Positions 17,779 through 25,454 are shown, numbered from the stretch's first letter. The stretch is 32,828 bases of DNA from Pelagibacteraceae bacterium GOM-A1 (GCA_001704065.1 LHBX01000065.1:1-32828), one strand, 5' to 3'. Numbers and translations are program-made. The notes: generated from the sequence alone by a model not told the origin.

Positions 17779-19197
17779 TTAATTTTTTAAAGTTTGAAAT
17801 GCTTTTAGAGCTGCGTTTCTAGCTTCTTCATGCACGACTATTGGGGAAGGGTAATCAGAACCAATTTTAGTTTTTATAGCTTCCTGATATTTAGTTTCCA
17901 TTTCCCATGGTTTATGAATAAATTTACTTGGAACTCTCTCTAATTCAGGTACCCATTTTTTTACATACAAACCTTGTTTATCAAATTTTTCACCCTGCAA
18001 TATAGGATTAAAAATTCTAAAATAAGGGGCTGCATCTGCACCACAGCCAGCAACCCATTGCCATTGTGCAACATTGTTTGCTTCATTAAAATCTAACAAA
18101 CAATTTCTAAAATATTTTTCACCCTCTTTCCAATTAATTCTTAAATGTTTGACAAGAAAAGAACCAACTACCATTCTAATTCTATTATGCATCCAACCTG
18201 TTTCATAAAGTTGTCTCATCCCAGCATCAACAATTGGATATCCAGTCATACCATTTTTCCAAGCTTTCAAATTTTTTGCATTTTTATCCCATGGAAATTT
18301 ATCAAATTCTTTTCTTAAATTACCTTTTAGCATTTGAGGGAAGTAATTAATCAAACTATGAGAAAATTCTCTCCATCCTAATTCATTTAGATATTTTTTA
18401 ACGCTAATATTTTTTGATTTATATTTATAACATTTGTCCCAAATATTACTTACGTGTATTTGACCATTTCTTATAAATGGTGAAAGTTTTGATGAACCAT
18501 TTATAGCTGGATAATCTCTATCAACTCCGTATTTCAACATTCTATTTTCGATAAAATCATTTAAATATTTTTCGGATTGTTTTTCTGTTGGGTCCCAATA
18601 TTTTTCAAATTTTTTATACCAATTTTTCTTTGGCAAAATTTGATCTGGGACATTATTATTTTTGAATAATTTTATTTTGCTCTTAGCTCTTTTTACGTTT
18701 AATGATTTGCTTGGGATACTATCCAAGTAAATTTGCTCTCCAATTCTCCAAAATGGACTATAAACTTTATAAGGGCTTCCATCATCTTTTGTAACATTAT
18801 TATATTCATTAAGAACATTTCCTTTAAAGCATTTTGAGAGTATTTTATTTTTTTCAAAAATTTTAATGAGATCATCATCTAACTTTAATTGAGATGGCTC
18901 ATATATTTTATTCCAAAAAATAGAAATTTCTTGTTTGCCTTTGATTTTACTAAAAAAAGTTATCTCATCAGAAAATACTAATTCTAATTCAATATTGTAT
19001 TTTATTAACTCATTTTTAAAATTGATTAAAGATTTACTTACCCACCATTTTTGTGCTTCTCTAATATTATCGAAATTTTCCTTGTTATAAATATATAATG
19101 CTGTGACAGTATCATAATTATTTGTTGCATAAGATAACGCAGAATTATTTTTTATTCTAAAATCGTCTCTTATCCAAACAACAGCTTTTTTTGACAT
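17779..19197 (-). CDS. phrB: Deoxyribodipyrimidine photolyase (class I)
   Basis: Light-driven repair enzyme that splits cyclobutane pyrimidine dimers using FAD, expected in a surface-water bacterium. The N-terminal antenna domain starts VVWIRDDFRIKNNSAL. The FAD domain has YSPFWRIG, LGWREFSH and the hallmark TGYPIVDAGMRQLYETGWMHNR, then FLVKHLRINWKEGE and NVAQWQWVAGCGADAAPYFR, which contain the tryptophans of the electron-transfer chain and the FAD contacts. The length of 472 aa is typical for a bacterial class I CPD enzyme, and the sequence resembles this group more than a cryptochrome. It is the last gene of a four-gene minus-strand run, 5 nt after the ammonia-lyase-like gene. Confidence 0.93.
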   Translation of the reverse strand: MSKKAVVWIRDDFRIKNNSALSYATNNYDTVTALYIYNKENFDNIREAQKWWVSKSLINFKNELIKYNIELELVFSDEITFFSKIKGKQEISIFWNKIYEPSQLKLDDDLIKIFEKNKILSKCFKGNVLNEYNNVTKDDGSPYKVYSPFWRIGEQIYLDSIPSKSLNVKRAKSKIKLFKNNNVPDQILPKKNWYKKFEKYWDPTEKQSEKYLNDFIENRMLKYGVDRDYPAINGSSKLSPFIRNGQIHVSNIWDKCYKYKSKNISVKKYLNELGWREFSHSLINYFPQMLKGNLRKEFDKFPWDKNAKNLKAWKNGMTGYPIVDAGMRQLYETGWMHNRIRMVVGSFLVKHLRINWKEGEKYFRNCLLDFNEANNVAQWQWVAGCGADAAPYFRIFNPILQGEKFDKQGLYVKKWVPELERVPSKFIHKPWEMETKYQEAIKTKIGSDYPSPIVVHEEARNAALKAFQTLKN

Positions 19198-19202
19198 ATG
19201 AT

Positions 19203-20336
19203 TTACTTTCTGCCTTTAGATAGCAATTGTTTGTAAAGTTTTACATCTGCATTACCTTCGCATCCAATAACTAAAACGTTAGATTTTTCGTTAAGATTTA
19301 TTAATTTCTTTGTTTTAGGATTATTACAGAGACTTATAAGACTGATAATTCCTGGTGTAGCACATTCACCACCTATTATTGATCTTTTACTCAGTTTCTT
19401 GTCTTTAAGCATTGCAACAGTTTTAGGAACTTTTGAGTCATTTACAGTGACACAACAATCACTAGCCTTTTTTAATACATGCCAAGGTATGAGAGACATT
19501 TCATTGCATGACATACCACCCATTATACTTTCTTTTTTTATTTTAATTTTTTTTAAACTTTTGCTTTTTATGCTTTGAAGTACACAATCAGCTCCATCAG
19601 GTTCAACTATTATTATTTTAGGAATTCTCTTGAAATATTTTGCAACTCCTGCAACTACACCTGCTGCCATGCCACCAACGCCAGCTTGAAGGAATATATG
19701 TGTAATATAATGCGTAGTTTGTTTTGAAATTTCTTTAATCATAATTGAATAACCAGCCATAGTCAGCAAAGGAACATAACTATAATTCTTCGTAGATACA
19801 TCTTGAACAATATTCCAATTATTCTTTTTTGATAATTTTTTACACTCGTTTAATGAGTTTTCGTAATTACCTTTTACCCGAATTACATCAGCTCCAAATT
19901 TTTCAATTTCTTTTACTCTTGCTTCACTTACATATTGACTAACAAATATTTTACATTGTAAACCCAACCTTTGAGCGCCCCAAGCAACTGATCTACCATG
20001 ATTTCCAGCTGTTGCAGATGATATTATTACATTTTTTTTCCTTTTAGATATTTTTTCTACAGCATATGCTCCACCTAAAGCTTTAAATGATTTTAAATGA
20101 AATCTTTTCGACTCATCTTTGTAAAAAATATTATTAAGTTTTAAATTTTTGTTTAGTTTCTCTAATTTTAATAATGGTGTTTTTTTATAGTTTTTCCACT
20201 TAGATATAGAATTAAACGCGTCAGTGATTATTTTTGACGAAATGATATTTAAAATATGGTTTCGATTAAAATTATAATTTTTATTCGATAAAAATTTTGT
20301 AAGTTTCCATTTTCTATAACTATCAAAGCTTTTCAC
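19203..20336 (-). CDS. PLP-dependent diaminopropionate ammonia-lyase-like enzyme
   Basis: Fold-type II PLP enzyme closest by eye to diaminopropionate ammonia-lyase (DpaL/YgeX), which releases two ammonia and pyruvate from 2,3-diaminopropionate. PLP lysine K85 lies in ESKRFHLKSFKALGGAYA. The phosphate/substrate loop is SATAGNHGRSVAWGAQ, and THIFLQAGVGGMAAG and VEPDGADCVLQS follow. E. coli DpaL uses Asp120 for the D-isomer and Asp189 for the L-isomer. Here the first is Ala110 (ATAGNHG rather than ATDGNHG) while the second is kept (D179, IVQD), with the same 69-residue spacing. Start is GTG, one base after the upstream ligase stop. A threonine dehydratase or related lyase remains possible. Cytoplasmic; nitrogen release from an amino acid. 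Confidence 0.8.
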   Translation of the reverse strand: MKSFDSYRKWKLTKFLSNKNYNFNRNHILNIISSKIITDAFNSISKWKNYKKTPLLKLEKLNKNLKLNNIFYKDESKRFHLKSFKALGGAYAVEKISKRKKNVIISSATAGNHGRSVAWGAQRLGLQCKIFVSQYVSEARVKEIEKFGADVIRVKGNYENSLNECKKLSKKNNWNIVQDVSTKNYSYVPLLTMAGYSIMIKEISKQTTHYITHIFLQAGVGGMAAGVVAGVAKYFKRIPKIIIVEPDGADCVLQSIKSKSLKKIKIKKESIMGGMSCNEMSLIPWHVLKKASDCCVTVNDSKVPKTVAMLKDKKLSKRSIIGGECATPGIISLISLCNNPKTKKLINLNEKSNVLVIGCEGNADVKLYKQLLSKGRK

Positions 20337-20337
20337 T

Positions 20338-21663
20338 TTAACAGTCTAGAGTATTCTGTCTTTCCCATTTTGTAATTGGTTTGGACTTATCAAATTTTTC
20401 GTTATCATTAAAATCTTTTAATTCCGAAGTCCTTAACTTGACATAACTTTTAATTACTTCTTTTCCAAATGCTTTATTCATTTCTTTATTATTTTCAATT
20501 TTATCAAGAGAATCTTTTAGTTCATTTGGTAATTTAGAAAGGTTTGGATATTTTTTATAATCCTCATACATATTACAAAAAAGAGGTTTGCCAGGATTAA
20601 TTCTTTTATTTAATCCCTCCATTCCTGCAGCTAATACACTAGCTTGAAGTAAATAAGGATTTGCGGATCCATCCATAAGTCTTAATTCAAATCTTCCTGG
20701 ATCAGGAACCCTTATCATATGTGTACGGTTATTTCCTGTATATGATATACTGCTTGGAGACCATGTGGCACCAGATTTTGTTGGTGCAGCATTTATTCGT
20801 CTGTAACTATTTATTGTTGGATTAAAAAAAGTAGATAAGGATGAAGCATGTTTCATGATGCCTCCTAAAAAGTTATAAGCTGTCTTGCTTAGCCCAAGCT
20901 TATCATGTTTATCAAGAAAGATATTTTTCTTTCCTTTCCATAAAGAAATATGTGCATGACATCCGTTACCAGTTAAATTTTCAAAAGGTTTTGGCATAAA
21001 TGTTGCTCTCAAATCATGCTTTTCTGCAATAGTTTTAACCATAAATTTAAAAAAAGTGTGTCTATCAGCAGTTTTTAGACAATCTGAATAATCCCAATTC
21101 ATTTCAAATTGCCCATTAGCATCTTCATGGTCATTTTGATAAGGACCCCATCCCATTTCAATCATACAATCACAAATTTCTTTTATAAGCTCATATCTTC
21201 TCATTAATGAAGACTGGTCATAACAAGGTTTAGATTGAGTATCTCTATTATCAGCAATTGTGTTCCCATCAGGAGAAATCAAAAAATACTCACACTCCAC
21301 ACCTGACTTCATGCTGTATCCCAATTCAGATAATTTTTTTATTTGTTTTTTTAACATCACTCTTGGTGAAGCATCGACTGGTTTACCATTCATCCATAAA
21401 TCCGAAGCCAACCAACCAACTTCTTTATTCCATGGTAGTTGAATTAAACTGTCAGGATCAGGTATTGCAAACATATCAGAGTCCGCTGGCGTCATATCTA
21501 ACCAAGCTGCAAATCCAGCAAATCCAGCACCATTTACTTGCATATCTTTTATCGCATGAGCAGGAACCAATTTTGATCTTAATACACCAAATAAATCTAC
21601 AAAACTTATTAAAAAATATTTAATTTTTTTTTGTTTTGAAATTTTAAATAAATTTTTTGCCAT
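20338..21663 (-). CDS. Glutamine-synthetase-like ligase, GlnT/GmaS type (paralog 1)
   Basis: ATP-dependent gamma-glutamyl ligase of the glutamine synthetase superfamily, 441 aa, the size of rhizobial GlnT and of gamma-glutamylmethylamide synthetase. Catalytic-domain residues are kept: E123/E125 (VECEYF), E180 and E187 (HEDANGQFE), H236 (NGCHAHIS), Arg in NSYRR, and E326/R328 (FELRLMDGSANPY). The ammonium-site residues are not: the flap Glu of true synthetases (GYEAP) is Trp301 (GATWSP), and the Asp50 position reads Ala (GAGFAGF). Amines such as methylamine or polyamines are therefore likelier acceptors than ammonia (inference). The 1-nt gap to the ammonia-lyase-like gene indicates one operon. 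A second paralog lies at 27256-28725. Confidence 0.88.
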   Translation of the reverse strand: MAKNLFKISKQKKIKYFLISFVDLFGVLRSKLVPAHAIKDMQVNGAGFAGFAAWLDMTPADSDMFAIPDPDSLIQLPWNKEVGWLASDLWMNGKPVDASPRVMLKKQIKKLSELGYSMKSGVECEYFLISPDGNTIADNRDTQSKPCYDQSSLMRRYELIKEICDCMIEMGWGPYQNDHEDANGQFEMNWDYSDCLKTADRHTFFKFMVKTIAEKHDLRATFMPKPFENLTGNGCHAHISLWKGKKNIFLDKHDKLGLSKTAYNFLGGIMKHASSLSTFFNPTINSYRRINAAPTKSGATWSPSSISYTGNNRTHMIRVPDPGRFELRLMDGSANPYLLQASVLAAGMEGLNKRINPGKPLFCNMYEDYKKYPNLSKLPNELKDSLDKIENNKEMNKAFGKEVIKSYVKLRTSELKDFNDNEKFDKSKPITKWERQNTLDC

Positions 21664-21680
21664 CTAATAACGTAACACAA

Positions 21681-21845
21681 TTATTTAAAAAATGATAAAA
21701 AGAAATCTTTGTAATAAATTAAATTTACACCAATAATAATTAATATTGCTATAATTACTCCATACTTTGCTTTTGGCCATGCAAGACGTGCCATTTTGCT
21801 AGGAGTTTTATTTTCATTTTGATTATTTTCTTCAGAATTTTGCAT
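21681..21845 (-). CDS. 54-aa single-pass membrane peptide
   Basis: ORF of 54 codons plus stop, reading MQNSEENNQNENKTPSKMAR, then a hydrophobic run (GVIIAILIIIGVNLIYY) and a short tail ending FLSFFK. A hydrophilic Asn/Glu-rich head followed by one membrane span is typical of real small membrane proteins. The ATG lies one base after the T-run of a terminator, leaving no room for a Shine-Dalgarno. Translation may use read-through transcripts, a leaderless start, or the internal Met18 (MARLAWPKAKYG). It lies 17 nt upstream of the ligase gene start and could be its operon leader gene. Function unknown. The product vaguely resembles the upstream 73-aa protein only in having one membrane span. Confidence 0.5.
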   Translation of the reverse strand: MQNSEENNQNENKTPSKMARLAWPKAKYGVIIAILIIIGVNLIYYKDFFLSFFK

Positions 21846-21884
21846 TAAAAAAAAAAGAGGGCACAGTATTTCATGCGCCCTCTT
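21846..21884 (-). terminator. Rho-independent terminator closing the amt/mgs cluster
   Basis: On the minus strand, 7 nt after the stop of the 73-aa gene, there is a perfect 8-bp stem AAGAGGGC / GCCCTCTT (21877-21884 with 21855-21862) with a 14-nt loop, followed by a run of ten T (21845-21854 region, ten A on the plus strand). The GC-rich stem stands out sharply in this AT-rich sequence. It is the only textbook intrinsic terminator I find in the window. Confidence 0.88.
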
Positions 21885-21891
21885 AAAAGTT

Positions 21892-22113
21892 TTAACCGTC
21901 TGTTATATTACTTTTCCAGTCGTTAGCACTTGGTTTTTTTCTGACAATTGTATTCATCTTACCATCTTCTTGTTTAGATGAAATAATATGCCAGCCAACC
22001 CAAATAAGAATTGCTATTATAACTAGCACTCCTTCCGAACCAACACCTGGATAGACAGATCCTTGTACCTCAGAGGCACTTAAATGATCTATCCAATTTG
22101 ATACTGTTGCCAT
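21892..22113 (-). CDS. 73-aa small membrane protein following amt
   Basis: Unrecognised 73-aa protein with a soluble head of about 25 residues (IDHLSASEVQGSVYPGVGSE), one membrane span (GVLVIIAILIWVGWHII) and a basic, polar tail. It begins 13 nt after the Amt stop and has a near-perfect Shine-Dalgarno (AAAGGAGGT) overlapping that stop, so it should be translated strongly with or above the transporter level. It occupies the position where many bacteria place glnK, the PII regulator of Amt, but it shows no resemblance to PII. A role as an Amt-associated subunit is inference from position. A terminator follows immediately, making it the last gene of the cluster. Confidence 0.78.
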   Translation of the reverse strand: MATVSNWIDHLSASEVQGSVYPGVGSEGVLVIIAILIWVGWHIISSKQEDGKMNTIVRKKPSANDWKSNITDG

Positions 22114-22119
22114 TTACAT

Positions 22120-22128
22120 ACCTCCTTT
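22120..22128 (-). promoter_or_regulatory. Strong Shine-Dalgarno for the 73-aa gene
   Basis: Minus-strand AAAGGAGGT lies six bases before the ATG of the 73-aa gene and overlaps the TAA of the transporter gene. It is closer to the anti-SD consensus than almost any other start in the window, supporting both the reality of the small gene and a high translation rate. Confidence 0.8.
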
Positions 22129-23527
22129 ATCTACTGGCCGAGACTACAGCTTTTTCGTCTTCTTTAGCCTCTTCCATAATTGTATAGTCAAGTCCTGCAA
22201 GTTCTACTTCTCTTGGTATTCTTAATTTACCCATTCCGTGAAGAACTTTTGCAATTATATATCCAGGAAGCATACCTAGTACAAAAAACATTATTATTGC
22301 ACCGATAAACATTCCAAGAGGATTAATTGCTGCATAATTAGTTCCATCCCACATAGCTCCAACACTGTATCCAGATGAAGGATAACCATTTAAAACGAAA
22401 CCACATATCACAAGACCAACAAATCCAGCATAACCATGAACAGCTACTGCTCCAACTGCATCGTCGATTTTATATTTTTTCTCGACCCAGTAATGCATTT
22501 TGTAAGCTATAACTACTCCGATCATACCGATTATCATTGATTGTATTGGATGATATAAATCATTACCTGCAGATGCACATATTATTCCCGCAAGTCCTGA
22601 TGAATAAGTCCAGAAGGGATCTCCCTTCGAGATCACATATCCTGCTAACAACCCTCCAGATAACGACATTAAAAAGTTCATCGTTATTCCGCTAAGTGTG
22701 GTTGGAGTTAGGTAGATGTTCGTTGCAGTAAAGAAAGTTACACCTTCCATACCATATTCAGGTCCAAGATCATAAATCGGAACATTACATGCAGCGTAAA
22801 AGCCCCAAAAACCTGTATAGATTAAGAATAATCCAACAGTCACTAACCAAGGATTTCTTGGTCCAATGTTTCTTGGTTCTCCGCTAGATGAAAATTTTCC
22901 AATTCTTGGTCCTAAAACAATTAGAACACCTAAGGCAAAACCTCCGGCAATTGCGTGAATTACTCCGGAAGCATAAGCATCGTGATATCCTAATATTTTT
23001 AACATCCATCCATCAAAATGCCATCCCCATGAAGCATCTATTGTCCAGAAAACAGATCCAATTGCAATTGCAAGTATTCCAAATGCAAAAGTAGTTATCC
23101 TTTCAATAACCGCTCCAGATACAATTGAAGCTGCAGTCCATGAAAATAATAAAAAGGCTGCCCAGAAGACACCCATTATATGATCATTAAGATTTACGGC
23201 CATCAATGCATTTGTAGGATTAGCAAGATCATTTCCACCAAATCCTCCTCCAAGAACTAGACCAGTACTTTCGGTCATAATCGAAGGAGCTAATCCAGGT
23301 CCTGTTGGAAATGCCCAGTATATCCACCAACCAAAGAAAAACCATGTGACTGTTACCAGTGGTATCAGCATTGTATTTTTCATAAGAGTGTGTTGGTGAT
23401 GTTTGTAACGAGATGCCCCAACTTCATACATACAGAAACCCACGTGGATCAAAAACATAAGAACCACAGTTACCCAATAGTAAAATTCTGTAAATAAGGT
23501 TGTGAGAGCACCTAATTGATCAGTCAT
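22127..23527 (-). CDS. amt: Ammonium/methylammonium transporter, Amt family
   Basis: Inner-membrane channel-like importer, 466 aa with about 11 spans. Conducting-path residues are present: Phe128 (AmtB F107), Trp in SWGWHFDGW, D183, the twin histidines H191 and H364 (AVHGYAG), and Phe243 (F215). Two differences appear by ungapped comparison: the outer-site Ser219 is Cys247 (GFYAAC), and the C-terminal GLDxxxHGE motif reads GLDYTIMEE. That tail normally couples subunits and meets GlnK, and no glnK is nearby. Translation starts from a good AGGAGAGAG (23532-23540). Placement after glutamate-synthase-like genes suggests uptake of ammonium or methylammonium for the same pathway. A 13-nt gap links it to the 73-aa gene. 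Confidence 0.95.
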   Translation of the reverse strand: MTDQLGALTTLFTEFYYWVTVVLMFLIHVGFCMYEVGASRYKHHQHTLMKNTMLIPLVTVTWFFFGWWIYWAFPTGPGLAPSIMTESTGLVLGGGFGGNDLANPTNALMAVNLNDHIMGVFWAAFLLFSWTAASIVSGAVIERITTFAFGILAIAIGSVFWTIDASWGWHFDGWMLKILGYHDAYASGVIHAIAGGFALGVLIVLGPRIGKFSSSGEPRNIGPRNPWLVTVGLFLIYTGFWGFYAACNVPIYDLGPEYGMEGVTFFTATNIYLTPTTLSGITMNFLMSLSGGLLAGYVISKGDPFWTYSSGLAGIICASAGNDLYHPIQSMIIGMIGVVIAYKMHYWVEKKYKIDDAVGAVAVHGYAGFVGLVICGFVLNGYPSSGYSVGAMWDGTNYAAINPLGMFIGAIIMFFVLGMLPGYIIAKVLHGMGKLRIPREVELAGLDYTIMEEAKEDEKAVVSASR

Positions 23528-23608
23528 ATTTCTCTCTCCTATTAATAGTTAATAGACTCTATGAAATTTTTTTTACGCTGACAATTTTATTTTATTTATA
23601 AAAAGTAG

Positions 23609-23633
23609 AAGTTAATAATTATTTTATCAACTT
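23609..23633 (-). repeat. Inverted repeat in the amt upstream spacer
   Basis: Arms AAGTTAATAA (23609-23618) and TTATCAACTT (23624-23633) pair at nine of ten positions around a 5-nt spacer. It lies just downstream of the 136-aa gene stop and about 80 nt before the amt start, within the only sizeable spacer (116 nt) of the cluster. It could be an operator, a processing or attenuation hairpin, or chance in AT-rich DNA. The rest of the spacer shows a TATAAA-like stretch but no convincing -35/-10 pair. Confidence 0.35.
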
Positions 23634-23643
23634 GAAATTGAAA

Positions 23644-24054
23644 TTAGAATTTTAAATATGCTTTTTTAAGGTCAACCAGAGGATGATTCGGGGACATTTG
23701 AAACTTTACCAATAATTCTCTAGCTATCATATCTCTATCCTGCTGATTATTAGGTAATTTTATTTTACTTGGTATCGTTACCCAACCGTTCGCATTTCTA
23801 TCGAATACAGCAGGTCTATTTTCTTCATAACCCATATGTACATCTTCTAACCAATTAAGATCATCCCAACCCATAGCTTCTATATATTTTTTTAAAAATG
23901 GAGTGAGTCGACTATAGTCAGGCAAAAGATTAACGTCATATCGATAGCCAATTGTTTGGCCAATCATTTTTTCTCTAGCAGTCTCTTTTTTCTTGCCTAA
24001 TTGACCTTTGATCTCTTTTGATTTGACTTTTTTCTTACCTTTTTTCTTTGGCAT
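23644..24054 (-). CDS. Lys-rich 136-aa protein of unknown function, mgs cluster
   Basis: I do not recognise this family. The first 30 residues are extremely basic (MPKKKGKKKVKSKEIKG, then KKKETAREK) and probably disordered. A more ordinary globular part follows, with DYSRLTPFLKKYIEAMGWDD, LNWLEDVHMGYEENRPAVFD, GWVTIPSKIKLP and a final LLVKFQMSPNHPLVDLKKAY. No membrane span, metal motif or signal peptide is seen. It lies 8 nt after the FMN-subunit gene, in the same direction, so it is cotranscribed with the three synthase subunits. It could be a fourth subunit or assembly factor. The basic head could bind nucleic acid or an acidic partner. These roles are inference. Confidence 0.75.
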   Translation of the reverse strand: MPKKKGKKKVKSKEIKGQLGKKKETAREKMIGQTIGYRYDVNLLPDYSRLTPFLKKYIEAMGWDDLNWLEDVHMGYEENRPAVFDRNANGWVTIPSKIKLPNNQQDRDMIARELLVKFQMSPNHPLVDLKKAYLKF

Positions 24055-24062
24055 ATTTGCTA

Positions 24063-25454
24063 TTAGATTTTATGGAAATCTTTAACTCCTACTGTATGAT
24101 TTGTTCCTGCAAGTGGCACTTTAGCTAAAGCAGAAGCCTCCATTGTTAATGCAGCCATATCTTCTGGCTCTAGCGAGTGAATATTTGTTTTTCCACATGC
24201 TCTAGCCAACAATTGAGCCTCCAATGTCATTGCGTGCAAATAGTTATATACTCTTAATGCAGCGTCATCAGGATTTAATCTTTTTCTTAATTTAGGATCT
24301 TGAGTAGCAACTCCTACCGGACATCTACCCGTGTGACAGTGATAGCAATGACCTGCGGGAACACCCATTTCTTTTTCAAAGTTAGATTCTGGTATTTCCT
24401 TATTGCAATTTAAAGCCACCATTGCGCCTGTTCCGATTGCAATTGCGTCTGCACCAAGTGCTAAAGCTTTAGCCATATCTGCTCCATCTCTAACGCCACC
24501 TGCATAAATTAAAGTTACTTTTCCAGTTTTACCTACATCATCCAAAGCTCTTCTTGCTTCTCTAATTCCAGCAATTCCTGGTATACCTGTGTTTGCAGCT
24601 GCAATGTGTGGTCCAGCACCTGTTGAACCTTCCATTCCATCAAGATAAATTGAATCTGGATCACATTTTGCTGCCATCCTTACATCATCATACACTTTAG
24701 CTGCTCCAAGTTTTAATTGAATTGGCACTTTGTTTTTTGTTAATTCTCTAAGCTCTTGAACTTTTAAAGCTAAATCATCTGGACCCAGCCAATCAGGATG
24801 TCTTGCTGGAGATCTTTGATCAATACCCGCAGGTAGCGATCTCATTTCTGCAACTTGGTCAGTAACTTTTTGACCCATCAAATGACCACCCATTCCAACT
24901 TTTTGTCCTTGTCCAATAAATACCTCAATTCCATCAGCTAGTTGTGCATGGTGTGGGTTAAAACCGTATCTTGATTGTATGCACTGATAAAACCATTTTT
25001 CTGAATATCTTCTCTCATCTGGTATCATACCACCTTCACCAGAACATGTTGCGCTACCAGCCATTGTAGCACCTCTAGCTAATGCAGTTTTTGCTTCATA
25101 AGATAAAGCTCCAAAACTCATTCCCGTTATGTAAACTGGAATATCAAGTTCAATTGGATTTTCACATCTTGGACCAATAATAGTTTTGGTCTCACATTTT
25201 TCTCTGTAACCTTCAATAACAAATCTTGTTAATGTCCCTGGCAAGAAAACTAGATCATCAAAAGTAGGTATCTTTTTCATCAAAGCCATTCCTCTCATTC
25301 TGTATCTTCCTAATTCCGCTTTGATATGAATGTCGTCCATAACTTCAGGAGTAAAAATAGCGTTGTGTCCTAACAAACTTTTGTTTCTTGAAGCTATTCC
25401 ATTACCATTAGAATGTCCGTTTGACTTTCCATTACCATTTTTTTTCTTTGCCAT
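24063..25454 (-). CDS. FMN-binding glutamate-synthase-like subunit (MgsC/GlxD type)
   Basis: The reductive-amination subunit of a split glutamate-synthase-like enzyme, 463 aa. After a Gly/Asn/Lys-rich disordered head of about 22 residues, the FMN-barrel motifs are seen: PVYITGMSFGALS, GSATCSGEGGM, QLKLGAAKVYDD, YLDGMEGSTGAGP and LIYAGGVRDGADMAKALALGAD. An iron-sulfur cysteine set follows (GHCYHCHTGRCPVGVATQDP), resembling the 3Fe-4S motif of GltB. In N-methylglutamate synthase this subunit joins the released amine to 2-oxoglutarate. The start sits inside a good SD context (AAAAGGAGC) in the preceding gene, whose TAA directly abuts the ATG. Electron donor unknown; no GltD-like subunit in the window. 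Confidence 0.9.
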   Translation of the reverse strand: MAKKKNGNGKSNGHSNGNGIASRNKSLLGHNAIFTPEVMDDIHIKAELGRYRMRGMALMKKIPTFDDLVFLPGTLTRFVIEGYREKCETKTIIGPRCENPIELDIPVYITGMSFGALSYEAKTALARGATMAGSATCSGEGGMIPDERRYSEKWFYQCIQSRYGFNPHHAQLADGIEVFIGQGQKVGMGGHLMGQKVTDQVAEMRSLPAGIDQRSPARHPDWLGPDDLALKVQELRELTKNKVPIQLKLGAAKVYDDVRMAAKCDPDSIYLDGMEGSTGAGPHIAAANTGIPGIAGIREARRALDDVGKTGKVTLIYAGGVRDGADMAKALALGADAIAIGTGAMVALNCNKEIPESNFEKEMGVPAGHCYHCHTGRCPVGVATQDPKLRKRLNPDDAALRVYNYLHAMTLEAQLLARACGKTNIHSLEPEDMAALTMEASALAKVPLAGTNHTVGVKDFHKI

